Source of the DNA: Actinobacteria bacterium UBA3086
GTDB lineage: Bacteria > Actinomycetota > Coriobacteriia > Anaerosomatales > UBA3086
Assembly (NCBI GenBank): GCA_002367305.1
Contig: DFBG01000115.1
Span: forward strand, 2,981 to 9,326
DNA length: 6,346 nt
Direction: 5' to 3'
In this document: piece after piece, positions 6,337 through 6,346 of the stretch
Numbering within the stretch: position 1 is the stretch's first letter
Layout: each line of letters starts with the position of its first letter
Translations under genes and position numbers: made by a program
The notes under the pieces: model-generated
What the model was told of the DNA's origin: nothing
The model's database searches: none
The model's input: only the letters and a program-made list of their open reading frames with translations

Positions 6337-6346
6337 ATCTCCCGAT

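Overview
This window reads as part of a free-living, high-GC bacterial chromosome with compact gene packing, frequent GTG starts and G/C-ending codons. An actinobacterial lineage is plausible, but nothing seen fixes the taxonomy (no rRNA, tRNA or marker gene). No mobile element, CRISPR array, tRNA or rRNA was seen. The content is transport: three systems on two strands, all in the inner membrane.

Left (1-1028, minus strand): an EamA/DMT-type ten-helix transporter whose reading frame runs off the window edge with no stop. After the tenth helix the frame continues into a soluble segment that resembles the start of a GNAT acetyltransferase domain, so this looks like a transporter-GNAT fusion cut by the window. 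Its start has a promoter-like -10/-35 pair placed so that the transcript would be leaderless. A 165-base divergent intergenic region (1029-1193) follows.

Middle (1194-2972, plus strand): a CPA2 cation:proton antiporter with a C-terminal universal-stress-protein-like domain instead of the usual RCK/TrkA-N domain. Its last 41 residues are encoded antisense to the end of the next gene, in exact codon register, and form an acidic, glycine-rich tail.

Right (6292 down to 2847, minus strand): a three-gene ABC-2 exporter operon, transcribed as ATPase, permease A, permease B. The genes are separated by 9 bases and then overlap by 4 bases (GTGA). The two different permeases each carry a large extracytoplasmic domain between helices 1 and 2, so the likely complex is a permease heterodimer with an ATPase dimer. 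The substrate is unknown; drug, lipid or sodium export are known roles in related families. Just upstream of the ATPase, at the right edge, lie palindromic sequences that look like an operator.

The most notable points are the fusion at the left edge, the codon-aligned convergent overlap that appears to have created the antiporter tail, and the operator-like repeats before the exporter. I do not see evidence for a wholly new multi-gene system.
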